From Nematocida parisii ERTm1 (taxonomy: Eukaryota > Microsporidia), in NCBI RefSeq assembly GCF_000250985.1, contig NW_013524648.1:483441-547440 (forward strand): a stretch of DNA of 64,000 bases, given 5' to 3'. The notes beneath the pieces are model-generated. The model worked only from the letters and a program-made list of their open reading frames with translations, was not told where the DNA came from and ran no database searches. Positions 19,663-28,393 of this stretch are shown in pieces (the stretch's first letter is position 1; each line of letters starts with the position of its first letter). Both the position numbers and the translations under genes were made by a program.

Positions 19663-20583
19663 ATGAACACATTATTATTAGGAAGTGTGCATGCTCCAAG
19701 TAAGTATAGGGAATACATTGATTATATACAGAAGTTACAGAGAGAAGGCACTGTATACAATAAAAAGACGGTCGATGAATTAATAGAAAGGTTTATAGAA
19801 GTAGTTGATGATAATTACCATATAAAAGAAGCATATACTCGAAAGAAAGGAGGGATGAATATTATGGAGAGTGACAAAATAAGTGCAATAATTGTAGAAA
19901 TGCAAAAGAGTGCCAAGGAGTGCACTGATACAGACAGTGCTGTAGGCCACAGTATTATAGATATGGGTGAAATGGGCAATGGCATGGAAGATGGATTTAC
20001 TGCAGGAGACGAGAAGAGTAAAACTCTTCTGTGTGATTCAGAAGCACAAAGTATAACAAATCCATTGAGTAATGAGGATATTTCATGTACATCTGTGAAT
20101 AACACTAGTAATACAAAAGTTTATCCGAGCACACCAAGTTCAGAGAATGCCTCCATTACAGAGAGCGTTAGCAGTGAACTGTGTGATAGAACTGTTCAGA
20201 TAGATTCTAATGTGCTTGAAATAGAACAATCTAAAGTAAGTGATAATATTAGTGCAGTGTCTAATCAGAGAGATGAATTCACTGACAATCCCATTGGTAT
20301 TACAGAGTCCCCAGATTCATCTGTGCATAGCCCATTATATACCAGTAGTATACCAGTGACTGCGAATACATCTAATACAGTACACCCGCATATAACTGCA
20401 CCGCATAACATTACTGAGATCCAGCAAGCCCGTCGGCATGGAGTATCTGGCAACTTATTGAACCAGCAGCTGATTTTGCGGGAAGAAATATCCGCAATAT
20501 CTGCCTATGCAATTTCTGTTCTTTTGATATGCGCGCAGATGGAAGATTTACTATTAGGACAGGAAATACCAGAAAGGAAATAA
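19663..20583 (+). CDS. Hypothetical protein, Ser/Thr-rich middle
   Basis: A 306-residue protein read from the ATG at 19663. The N-terminal ~75 residues are a charged helical block (YREYIDYIQKLQREG, VDELIERFIEVVDD). The middle (about 85-250) is acidic and Ser/Thr/Asn-rich, likely disordered. The C-terminal 50 residues are helical again (LLNQQLILREEISAISAYAI). I recognise no domain. It is followed after only nine bases by the zinc-finger gene and then another gene, all on one strand. Confidence 0.7.
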   Translation: MNTLLLGSVHAPSKYREYIDYIQKLQREGTVYNKKTVDELIERFIEVVDDNYHIKEAYTRKKGGMNIMESDKISAIIVEMQKSAKECTDTDSAVGHSIIDMGEMGNGMEDGFTAGDEKSKTLLCDSEAQSITNPLSNEDISCTSVNNTSNTKVYPSTPSSENASITESVSSELCDRTVQIDSNVLEIEQSKVSDNISAVSNQRDEFTDNPIGITESPDSSVHSPLYTSSIPVTANTSNTVHPHITAPHNITEIQQARRHGVSGNLLNQQLILREEISAISAYAISVLLICAQMEDLLLGQEIPERK

Positions 20584-20592
20584 AAATTTACA

Positions 20593-20955
20593 ATGAAAAC
20601 ATTCTCTAAGAAAAAACTAGCTCAAACTTCTATTCCGAGTATTCTGCCAGAGAAAAGGCCAAAGAATATTTTCTCGTATGTTTCCATAAAAGAAGTGCCA
20701 TATGCCAATATGTCGGATGGGGAGGAGAATACCGAGGCAAAGCAGGAAACTATGCTGCATGGAAAGTCTAGTAATAAAAAAGAAGAATCCTCTCGCGGAA
20801 AGCAGCTAATTCTGAATATGGGGCAGAAGAAATATACTAAATGCCATGTGTGTGGGGTGATGTATTCTGAGACACTTCCTTCAGAGATACGCCTGCATAG
20901 GAAGTTACACAAGGCATATGTTTCAGAGCAGAAACACCAATCAGAAGAAACATAA
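20593..20955 (+). CDS. ESCO/Eco1-type C2H2 zinc-finger protein lacking an acetyltransferase domain
   Basis: A 120-residue protein with one zinc finger near the C-terminus: C84 and C87 (KCHVCGVMYS), then H102 and H106 (RLHRKLHKAY). The spacing and the CGVMYS motif match the finger at the N-terminus of cohesin acetyltransferases (Eco1/ESCO), normally KCxxCGMxY followed by HxxxH. The C-terminal acetyltransferase domain of that family is absent: the frame ends 14 residues after the finger, and the next gene, starting 27 bases later, is not an acetyltransferase. The first 75 residues are polar. Sister-chromatid cohesion is only an inferred role. Confidence 0.6.
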   Translation: MKTFSKKKLAQTSIPSILPEKRPKNIFSYVSIKEVPYANMSDGEENTEAKQETMLHGKSSNKKEESSRGKQLILNMGQKKYTKCHVCGVMYSETLPSEIRLHRKLHKAYVSEQKHQSEET

Positions 20956-20982
20956 AGGGAAAAGAATTCTCCTGATTATACA

Positions 20983-22206
20983 ATGGAGCAAAAAGACAAA
21001 GTAATTCTGTGGCTAGCACACGATGAAATAGATGACATGCGTGAGTACATCGAAGAACTAAAAAACAATGACATTCCAGCGTATGCCCGGATTGCTGTGT
21101 GGGGCCTTGCATTCACTAAATCATGGTACAGAAGAATAGAGAGGCCACAATTTGCCATATACAATACAATTTTAAAGTGCAAGAAAAAGCTGCCCTGCCC
21201 AGACTGCTATAAGAAGATCATGCAGAAGAAGCAGGCAGAGATAGATAAGAAAAAGGGAATTAAAGGCATGATAGACACCTTCAGTGAGGTAATGAACAAA
21301 GAGACACCAAAAACAAATGCTTCAGAAGAGAATAAAGAAGACACAAAAAATGATGAAGCCAAAAAGGACTCAGAAGAAAGCTCAGATAAAAAAGAAAAAG
21401 AAGAAGAAGAAGACTCAGAAAGTGATGATTTGCTTGATGATGACGAGATTGCTTCTATTATAGGACATTTAGACTGCGACTTTTCAAAAGAGGAAAAGTC
21501 AGAAAAATCAGAAACAGAGAGGCTGTACACCATGCGCATAGTAATGTATGCCCTAACTAAGTCATACGAGTACAACATGCTTATTTCACATGAAAGAGTT
21601 CACAAGAAAAATGTGGATAAAATATTTGGACTATGCATTGGTGCCTTTTCCTATTTCTCTGCCTACCACATTGAAAATCTGTTTAAAGTAGTCTTCTTTT
21701 TGGCTTCGAACATAAACGGGATATTTTCTACCAAAAAGGGCCAAAGCATGACAAAAAAGGAGTTTGACCGATTTCTTCTCTTTGTCCAGAACACAGCAGC
21801 ACTCAGCAAAAACAAGTTTATGATTCTGATAGATGTAATATCTTCGCTGAATCAGGAGGTACTAACAAAGTTTATATACGACATAATAAAAGGAGATGTA
21901 TCCGTGTCCGGTGTACAGAAGGATTTGTTTGACAAGTACTCCAAGCCAAGTGTAAATGAAATTGAAGAATTCAAGAAAAACAATCCATTCTCTATTTTGT
22001 CTAAATTTACACCCAGAATCATCATTCTGCACCAAAAAGAGACTAAAACACTGGATGAGTTCAAGAGAGAGAACGCATACTTAAAAGAGAACATTGAAAC
22101 ACTGTTGAGCGATCTAAAACACTCAAATACATGTGGATTCATTGCACAGCTGAAGAAAGATCTAGAAGAAGCGAATGAACAAATCAAAAAGCTTACAGAT
22201 AAATAA
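20983..22206 (+). CDS. Hypothetical acidic/coiled-coil protein
   Basis: A 407-residue protein. The N-terminal domain (to about residue 100) is helical, with WYRRIERPQFAIYN and a CPDC pair. A highly charged Lys/Glu/Ser/Asp linker follows at about 105-165. A second helical domain (about 180-350) contains FGLCIGAFSYFSAYHIENLF, and the C-terminus is a coiled coil (LKKDLEEANEQIKKL). I do not recognise the family. It is the last gene of the tight same-strand run that starts at 19663. Confidence 0.72.
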   Translation: MEQKDKVILWLAHDEIDDMREYIEELKNNDIPAYARIAVWGLAFTKSWYRRIERPQFAIYNTILKCKKKLPCPDCYKKIMQKKQAEIDKKKGIKGMIDTFSEVMNKETPKTNASEENKEDTKNDEAKKDSEESSDKKEKEEEEDSESDDLLDDDEIASIIGHLDCDFSKEEKSEKSETERLYTMRIVMYALTKSYEYNMLISHERVHKKNVDKIFGLCIGAFSYFSAYHIENLFKVVFFLASNINGIFSTKKGQSMTKKEFDRFLLFVQNTAALSKNKFMILIDVISSLNQEVLTKFIYDIIKGDVSVSGVQKDLFDKYSKPSVNEIEEFKKNNPFSILSKFTPRIIILHQKETKTLDEFKRENAYLKENIETLLSDLKHSNTCGFIAQLKKDLEEANEQIKKLTDK

Positions 22207-22210
22207 AGAT

Positions 22211-22360
22211 ATGATGTTGTATGCCAATTACATGTTATGCAGCGATTACTTTGTATTGCCAAGTATCTCTCTATTATTTTTATATCTATTCATTATTAAA
22301 CCTATCCACCCCTCCGAAATAATAAGAAGAACTCCCAATAAGAACAGGCCTTCTTACTAA
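22211..22360 (+). CDS. Possible small membrane protein (49 aa)
   Basis: ATG at 22211, four bases after the preceding stop. The peptide has one hydrophobic stretch (FVLPSISLLFLYLFII) followed by a short basic polar tail. Eukaryotes have several one-segment proteins of this size, for example in oligosaccharyltransferase or ER trafficking, but I cannot match it to any of them. Confidence 0.35.
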   Translation: MMLYANYMLCSDYFVLPSISLLFLYLFIIKPIHPSEIIRRTPNKNRPSY

Positions 22361-22745
22361 AATTAAATTTTCTTGCTATAAAGTGAACTATAGTAATAGT
22401 TATACCGCACGCACTTAAATAGCCATATAATCGTACATAGATATAACCTGAAATATTTCTATTTATTATTTTATACTCTTTACTTTAAATATAAACTCAA
22501 ATGCCCCCAATTTCATAATCCATTCCTATAACATAAAGGTTTATCATACACTATAAAGACAAATATTCTGAAAATATTCCACATCCGAATATTTAGCCAT
22601 AGAATACCTAATGTAAATCAAATTACTAATAGCTCAGTTTATATTAATATAATATTAATAATTAGAACATCCAGAAGTCTATACGTATACTTAATGATTA
22701 AGCATATAATATTTCACATACGGATATTTAAATACTAATTACCGC
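22361..22745. other. Convergent intergenic region
   Basis: AT-rich. It contains a one-mismatch minus-strand copy of the TTCGGGTTATAT motif at 22441-22452 and no gene. Confidence 0.55.
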
Positions 22746-23738
22746 TCATAACAATACATTAGAAATTGCTTGTCTCTCTTGTGGTGTTATGTCCATTATA
22801 ATGCGCGTTTTAATGATAAGTGACCCTCTCTTTGATCCGTTAGATCTGTCTGGTATGCCTTCTTCTGGTATTACTGCTGGCTTTGAATTGTCTCCTATTA
22901 TTCTATTGTTTATAGTAATGGTGTTGTTTTTAAGACCTTTAATAGTCCGAGAAATCCCTGCTAGATATTCCTTTATTGATACGTCCATGTCGTATATAAT
23001 ATCTGAATTGCTCAGCTTGAAAATAGGATGAGGCTTTTCTGTTAGAATTACAATCACATCTGTGCCAGTGCCGTCTGCATAGTAGTCTCCTGCATTCTTG
23101 TATGTAATCTTTGTTCCATATTTATATCCTGGCAGAATATTTACATCTAGCAGACTCTGCTCTCTCCCCCCGGACATAGTATTTCTATTAATCTTAAGCT
23201 GCTTTACTACCCCATTACATATATCCTCAAGGGAGACAGGCAGTTTATACTCAAATGTTTTATTAGCCTGTGCAGTCTGCCTTTGTGCAGTCCTCTGCTT
23301 TCCTCCTCCAAACATGCTCTCAAATCCTCCTGCGCCACCAAACATGGATCCAAAGTCAGAGAACCCATGAAATCCTCCACCGGATCCCCCCATAGACGAA
23401 AAATCGCTAAAATCAAACTCGCTTGTTTTAAACCCAAATCCGCCTGGGAAACCATGTGCGCCACCAGCTGCTCTCCCATATCCACTCTGCGCTGCTTCTT
23501 CTTCTGTCATTCCCGTATGGTCATAGAACTCTCTCTTGTTCTTGTTCGTAAGTATCTCATGCGCATTGTTTAATTCTTTGAATTTCTCCTGCATTTCCTG
23601 CTGCTCCTTCTCTGATTTGTTTGTGTGCCTGTCTGGATGATATTTCTTGGCAAGTGTCTTATATGCTTTCCTTATTTCGCTCTCAGTTGCTGTTTTTGGC
23701 ACATTCAATATTTCATATAGACTTTTCTTCTCTGCCAT
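22746..23738 (-). CDS. SIS1: DnaJ/Hsp40 type II co-chaperone (Sis1/DNAJB1-like)
   Basis: A 330-residue Hsp40 that stimulates Hsp70. I use the ATG at 23738 (MAEKKSLYEILNVP); the longer frame only reads into the divergent promoter. The J domain is at residues 5-75 with the HPD tripeptide (KKYHPDRHT). A Gly/Phe-rich segment follows at about 90-150, then the C-terminal substrate-binding domains directly (LEDICNGVVKQLKI, LDVNILPGYKYGTKITYKNA). No CxxCxGxG zinc repeats are present, so it is type II. It is divergent from the phosphatase gene starting 56 bases away. Confidence 0.92.
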   Translation of the reverse strand: MAEKKSLYEILNVPKTATESEIRKAYKTLAKKYHPDRHTNKSEKEQQEMQEKFKELNNAHEILTNKNKREFYDHTGMTEEEAAQSGYGRAAGGAHGFPGGFGFKTSEFDFSDFSSMGGSGGGFHGFSDFGSMFGGAGGFESMFGGGKQRTAQRQTAQANKTFEYKLPVSLEDICNGVVKQLKINRNTMSGGREQSLLDVNILPGYKYGTKITYKNAGDYYADGTGTDVIVILTEKPHPIFKLSNSDIIYDMDVSIKEYLAGISRTIKGLKNNTITINNRIIGDNSKPAVIPEEGIPDRSNGSKRGSLIIKTRIIMDITPQERQAISNVLL

Positions 23739-23794
23739 ATTATTGCATGTTTGCCAAAATTGTTTTATTTTTTTGAATTTCCAGAAATTTCTAA
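23739..23794. promoter_or_regulatory. Shared divergent promoter, DnaJ / phosphatase
   Basis: Only 56 bases separate the two opposite start codons, so regulatory elements of both genes must fit here or inside the coding regions. It holds T-rich tracts and no clear TATA element. Confidence 0.5.
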
Positions 23795-24712
23795 ATGACA
23801 GTAGAACAGACTGCAGAAGAATTCTGGAAGAATGAGGAGGCATTTATTGCCAGACTGTCAAGTGGAGATGTGCCCGTCTCTGAAATGTTTGCTATATGTG
23901 ATAAAGCCATGGAAATATTTGTTGAAGAGCCATTTTTGCTGGATTTATCATCTGAGGTGGTAGTAGTTGGTGACATTCATGGCCAGTTTTTTGATCTGTT
24001 GAACATTTTAAAGATATCTTCAAAAAAATATCTTTTTTTAGGGGATTTTGTGGACAGGGGGGCAAACTCTGTTGAAACTATTATACTTCTGTTTTATATG
24101 AAGACTCTGCATCCAGAGAGTGTGCTGCTGCTTAGAGGGAACCATGAATCGCTAAAAACCTCTTCTTCATATGGATTTAAGACTGAGTGCATGCAGGCAC
24201 ACAGGTCAAAGCTATTATGGTATAAGATTTGTGAGGTATTTAATTATCTTCCAATATGTGCTGTAATAGACAAAAAGATATTTGCAGTGCATGCAGGCAT
24301 TGGGCCCGAACTAAATTTGGAAGAAGTTCAGGATATATATCGAGTGTGTGATATACCAAACTCGGGTGTTCTTGCTGATCTTTTATGGAGCGACCCCAAT
24401 GTAGAAACAGAAGAATTTATAGAAAGCACTCGAGGTGTAGGATACTACTTTGGAGAGAAGCAAGTTGATGTTTTTTTGAAGAGAACTGGATTGGCGCAGA
24501 TTATTAGGTCGCACCAGCTAGTAGACAATGGATACAAAGAAGATTTTGGTGGGAAGGTTGTAACTATATGGAGCGCTCCAAACTACTGCTATAGATGCAT
24601 GAATAAAGCAGCAGTTGCCCGTATTAAAGATGGAAAGATTATTGAGTATATTGAAATACCAGAAGCAAAGCAGCAGAGGAAGGAAACAAAAATACTCCCC
24701 TACTTTATATAA
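23795..24712 (+). CDS. PP2A-family Ser/Thr protein phosphatase catalytic subunit
   Basis: A 305-residue metallophosphatase. Metal and catalytic motifs are intact: GDIHGQ (59-64), GDFVDRG (83-89), GNHE (115-118), the distal HAGIGPE, and SAPNYCYRC, the last typical of the PP2A/PP4/PP6 branch rather than PP1. The C-terminus ends in PYFI, close to the YFL tail that is carboxymethylated in PP2A, PP4 and PP6. After GNHES the usual RQI..VYGF is changed to LKTSSSYGF, a divergent loop. Within the branch, a PP6/Sit4-like assignment is possible but not settled. Confidence 0.88.
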   Translation: MTVEQTAEEFWKNEEAFIARLSSGDVPVSEMFAICDKAMEIFVEEPFLLDLSSEVVVVGDIHGQFFDLLNILKISSKKYLFLGDFVDRGANSVETIILLFYMKTLHPESVLLLRGNHESLKTSSSYGFKTECMQAHRSKLLWYKICEVFNYLPICAVIDKKIFAVHAGIGPELNLEEVQDIYRVCDIPNSGVLADLLWSDPNVETEEFIESTRGVGYYFGEKQVDVFLKRTGLAQIIRSHQLVDNGYKEDFGGKVVTIWSAPNYCYRCMNKAAVARIKDGKIIEYIEIPEAKQQRKETKILPYFI

Positions 24713-25434
24713 TATAGAACAAGTTATACTTTTACTATGTAAATATGTCATGTTTTCTCTATTTCTTTTCATGTGTGTTAATAGTTCTTCAGAGTTTATT
24801 TTGGGCTGTGTTTGGTTCTTTTAATACGTGTTTGTGTAATAAATATATATTGGTTTATTATCTGTGCTTTAGTCTTCTATATGTAATTTGACTAATAATG
24901 AATTGTTTGATTCTGTTCTAATAGTACATGCATATTAATGGATTTTGTTTATATATTACTACAGAAGAGCACGCCTATATATTGGTGTAAATAATCTTAA
25001 TTGTTATTACTATCAGTTTATATGAAATATTCAAATTACATCATGTTTAACTAATATGTATTCTTGTCTATATTTATTGAGTTCAATGCTTTTTCTTGCA
25101 TATTCTCTAATTATTTTAAAATAAGTAAAGCTTGCTTAAAATAATTTTAATGGGTTTTGTCTAATATGCTTTTAGTTATTTTTAAATAATCCAAATTCAA
25201 AAAACCATACTTGAACCAGATGCTTAGAGTATATCAAAAAGAGAATTTCTTTTACTAACTTATGAAACTACAATATATCCTTGCTTAATCAATAAATAAA
25301 GCAGATTATATACTTTTGCTTATAATTAAATATAATGTTCTGTTAACACAACACTATAACACAACATAACCATACGAACAGTACAGCCAACACCAATACA
25401 CGTATAACTATGTCTATTTTTATTATATAATTTA
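24713..25434. other. Long AT-rich intergenic region
   Basis: About 720 bases between convergent genes with no credible frame. No RNA-like island or strong repeat was seen. Confidence 0.55.
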
Positions 25435-26103
25435 CTATGCGTTATGTTTATAAAAACACACCCAAATAAACATGGTGAAGAAAATCAGACCAAGTAAGAT
25501 TAAAATATATTTCAAAAAAGGATACAAGCTGGGAATAATTATAGTAATTTCAGGCATGGATTTTTTTGCATCTGATATATCTTTTCTAACAGCATGAATT
25601 AATTTGTTTTTTACATGAACTTCTTTAAATTGTGGATTATTATCTTGCATGTAAAGATACTCATATGGAGGAATTACATGTGGTTGGTAACTAGATGGCC
25701 GGTATCGCTGTGTATTAGTTGCCGCATATAATAGATATAGTGGTATTGGGTCGGAGAACACAGAACCGCTCCCATCAAACACATGTTTGGTTATTATATT
25801 GAAAATTCTTCCGCCTGTAATGCTTCTTTTAATATATGTAATTATGTTTGCGTACACCTCTTCTTTTAGATATCCACCACTATCTGATGTGCCTGCTGGT
25901 AATTTGGTCATTATCAGCTCAAATGGTGTTTCATCTAGCAATGCACATATACGCTCAGATATTTTATTTAGATTGACCTCTCCTCTGCTAATATCATAAA
26001 CCATCGCATTGTATATCATAATAACAATTCTTTTCACCTCTAAGTTATTTACTTTGTATACTGTCTTTTCTCCAAATAATGCTACTCTTGGCTGTGTGCT
26101 CAT
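25435..26103 (-). CDS. Hypothetical C-terminally anchored protein
   Basis: A 222-residue protein, ATG at 26103-26101. The soluble part begins RVALFGEKTVYKVNNLEVKR and has mixed composition with a Pro/Tyr-rich region (SSYQPHVIPPYEYLY). A hydrophobic segment near the C-terminus (YPFLKYILILLGLIFFTMFI) is followed by WVCFYKHNA, giving a tail-anchored layout. No family recognised. It faces the mobile-element-like region at 26340-26890. Confidence 0.68.
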   Translation of the reverse strand: MSTQPRVALFGEKTVYKVNNLEVKRIVIMIYNAMVYDISRGEVNLNKISERICALLDETPFELIMTKLPAGTSDSGGYLKEEVYANIITYIKRSITGGRIFNIITKHVFDGSGSVFSDPIPLYLLYAATNTQRYRPSSYQPHVIPPYEYLYMQDNNPQFKEVHVKNKLIHAVRKDISDAKKSMPEITIIIPSLYPFLKYILILLGLIFFTMFIWVCFYKHNA

Positions 26104-26371
26104 TCTAAAAAGTTTTTCTACTATTTTGAATAAATACTTTGTTAAAACTTTTTGGCACTACTTTGTTCATAGTAGTATTAAATGTATCTCAGATGGTTTG
26201 TTATCATGTAGATTATTTTCTATACATAAAATTTAAAGCAAAGAAGAAATTTAGAACATTTCAGATTTTATGATAAAATATTATTATATAAATTAACACC
26301 AAGAAGAGAATAAATACTTATTTTTATTTTCTAAATGAAAGACTATTAAAATAGTTAAATATATACGGTTA

Positions 26372-26383
26372 TTCGGGTTATAT
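26372..26383 (+). promoter_or_regulatory. TTCGGGTTATAT motif (exact)
   Basis: Exact 12-mer in the divergent spacer, about 590 bases upstream of the gene at 26958. A second copy (11 of 12 bases) lies 311 bases downstream in the same orientation. Confidence 0.5.
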
Positions 26384-26394
26384 CGGGGTATAGT

Positions 26395-26504
26395 GGTAGT
26401 TCTTTATCTAATAAGCATAAACTAGCAGTCAAAGACATTGACTTGTTACGGCCGCCCTAGGAGCACGAGGAATGGCTTAGAGCGTATAGGAAGAGAGTGC
26501 AAGA
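26395..26504 (+). pseudogene. Short GC-richer island with interrupted frame, possible element remnant
   Basis: One plus-strand frame reads about 20 codons ending LAVKDIDLLRPP, then a TAG, then EHEEWLRAYRKRVQDYL and on into the inverted repeat. The composition is coding-like, but the frame has a stop and no start. A decayed element gene or a structured RNA would both fit. Confidence 0.3.
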
Positions 26505-26588
26505 TTATCTTGGTTTAATTTGTTGGCAACATAAATAATAAATTTGTATTTGCTATACACTGTTGCCAACAAATTAAAACCAAGATAA
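26505..26588. mobile_element. Inverted repeat with 27-28 bp arms (MITE-like)
   Basis: The left arm 26505-26531 (TTATCTTGGTTTAATTTG, then TTGGCAACA) is matched by the inverted right arm 26561-26588, with a single one-base indel. A 29-base AT-rich spacer lies between. Near identity of arms this long is far beyond chance. It could be a miniature inverted-repeat element or a stable RNA hairpin. The word TTGGCAACA occurs again at about 26632. Confidence 0.75.
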
Positions 26589-26682
26589 AATTTTATTAAA
26601 CTAATTATTAATATATAGCCCCTTGGCAACATACACTATTTAATCTATAAATAAACACACGCCATACATGCACATTATGCAT

Positions 26683-26694
26683 TTCGGGTTATAG
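26683..26694 (+). promoter_or_regulatory. TTCGGGTTATA(G) motif copy
   Basis: Matches 11 of 12 bases of the recurring motif. It lies about 30 bases upstream of copy B of the dispersed element. Confidence 0.45.
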
Positions 26695-26724
26695 CCAGTA
26701 TAATATACTGCTATATAAATATAC

Positions 26725-26890
26725 AGCTGTTTTTTTTCTTAAAGACTTAGATATACGAAAACTTGTTATTTATTGAACCCTCTCCTTATATAGACGACTT
26801 CCAACCGCAAAAGCTGCTACTCACATATTTTGACACTCCAAACATCATCATTTTGTTTGGCATTCTGGATCTCACTGTTCAAAACTAACA
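26725..26890 (+). repeat. Dispersed element, copy B
   Basis: Its left end is nearly identical over about 47 bases to 4611-4657, and ATTCTGGATCTCACT near its right end matches copy A. The interior has diverged. It ends about 70 bases before the start of the five-segment membrane protein gene at 26958, so it may contribute 5' sequence to that transcript. Confidence 0.6.
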
Positions 26891-26957
26891 TATACTACGA
26901 TATATATTATAGCTTTAAAAAAAGTATTTATATAAAATATTTTTTTTTGATTTTTTT

Positions 26958-27827
26958 ATGATGCAAAAAGATTTTCAGTCCATTCTAATAAAGAAACTAG
27001 ACATGAACATATTTAATACATTGAAGAAAAATACTTTAAATGTAGCAGATACACTGCTTGCTATATTTTCAGGAAGTGATCCGGCAACAATTTCATTTGA
27101 CTCAATGGATGGATCACTTATAAAGAATACAAAAGAGGGTGACGGCATTATATATATATTTTTCAAGGGGATAGCTTATTTTATAAAGAATTGTTTTCTT
27201 CTTTTCTGGATATCTTTCCTGAGATGTTTATGTTTAGATATTCTAACATGCAATGCACAAGGATTTATAGGTATATTACAAAACTGGCTTGGAGAAGATG
27301 GATCATTAATCACTGGATTATTGAGTTTTTTCTTTTGGATTATTGTAATCTTTATTGTAATTACAAATATTATATTCTTTTTTAAAGGCCTGGGAATGGT
27401 ATATACCAGGATAAGTAAAGGGAAGGGCTGGCCAATTTTAGGTACTATAATTTTTTTCATAACAGCAATTATAGCAATACTAATAATGATTTTAATATCA
27501 GTTATAATTAAATCTAATCTGGTTAAGATGGCATATGAATCTAAGAATTTTTTATGCAATATTATAGGTTTATTTCTGATTTCTATTTTACTCTATATTA
27601 TATATATAGAACTGATGAAAAGTCTGGAAAAGCCTGTAGAATCCATATCTAAAACTGAAAGACGTATACAAATTTCTATTATAGCACTATTTGCTGCATC
27701 CATCATCTTCAATGTGTTTGCTTTTATATTCGCTATTGGTCATCTATTTCGGAATCCTGCCGTGATAATTGAATCGAAACAACGATCAAAGTTAGACCCT
27801 GTTAACTATTGGAATTCGACTGCGTAA
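26958..27827 (+). CDS. Five-segment membrane protein, family member 3 (tandem pair)
   Basis: A 289-residue protein. The first ~70 residues are amphipathic (MMQKDFQSILIKKLDMN), followed by five hydrophobic segments: GIAYFIKNCFLLFWIS, LLSFFFWIIVIFIVITNI, PILGTIIFFITAIIAILIMI, FLCNIIGLFLISILLYIIYI and ISIIALFAASIIFNVFAFIF. Segment 4 ends YIIYIELMK. The next gene (28394) shares the DFQS N-terminal motif, a W-P pair before segment 3, CNIIG, and YIIY(I/V)EL, so the two are paralogues from a tandem duplication. Function unknown. Confidence 0.8.
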   Translation: MMQKDFQSILIKKLDMNIFNTLKKNTLNVADTLLAIFSGSDPATISFDSMDGSLIKNTKEGDGIIYIFFKGIAYFIKNCFLLFWISFLRCLCLDILTCNAQGFIGILQNWLGEDGSLITGLLSFFFWIIVIFIVITNIIFFFKGLGMVYTRISKGKGWPILGTIIFFITAIIAILIMILISVIIKSNLVKMAYESKNFLCNIIGLFLISILLYIIYIELMKSLEKPVESISKTERRIQISIIALFAASIIFNVFAFIFAIGHLFRNPAVIIESKQRSKLDPVNYWNSTA

Positions 27828-28393
27828 TTTAAACCATAGTATCAATTTAATTTATACTGTTGTGTTTATATAAACATTCATATAGAACATGTATTGCTAT
27901 ACCAACGCCAATTTTAGCATACAACATTTTCAATAAACAGAATTCATTTAAAACCCACATTTGAATCATTTTTTTGGCATATAGCATTCATTAGAATGAT
28001 TTAGATTTAATAATGCTCTATATGCCGGTTCTTCATGGACACACGGAGGCTATACGCGCCTTTGCAGTGATATTGTGCCTTATAAAGTGATAAAACAATT
28101 AGCTAGACATTAATATATGCATGCGTATCATTTGTGATACGAATATATGTGATGCAATCATAAATGATGAACACAAAAATATGTAAGAGTTTCTAGAAAT
28201 TAATAAATACTAAGTTTTGCTATATAATCTATGAGTTCACATTTATGAAAAAGAAGGAAAACCAACTATATAAACAATTATAGTAAATAATTGTTAATAA
28301 AACACTGTTTAATGGTTTAATAAGACATTTATCTAGGTATTTTCAGGACGAATACCATACATAAAATATTTTTTCTGGTTTTTTATAGTTTTA
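27828..28393. other. Intergenic region with small hairpin
   Basis: It separates the two tandem paralogues. A GC-richer patch at 28020-28085 is followed by the perfect stem CGTATCA-TTTG-TGATACG at 28124-28141. No gene is called. Confidence 0.5.

Larger units (their letters stand above)
26104..26957. other. Intergenic region with element remnants
   Basis: It holds two copies of the TTCGGGTTATAT motif, a GC-richer island with a broken reading frame, a strong inverted repeat and copy B of the dispersed element, all listed separately. The composition contrasts with the genes on each side. Confidence 0.65.

Noticed and set aside
23739-23843. N-terminal extension of the DnaJ protein
   Set aside because: It would overlap the divergent phosphatase coding region; MAEKKSLYEIL at 23738 is a standard J-domain start.
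28060-28090. U5 snRNA call
   Set aside because: Only part of the loop word matches, and no Sm-binding site follows, so I leave it as a low-interest structured patch.
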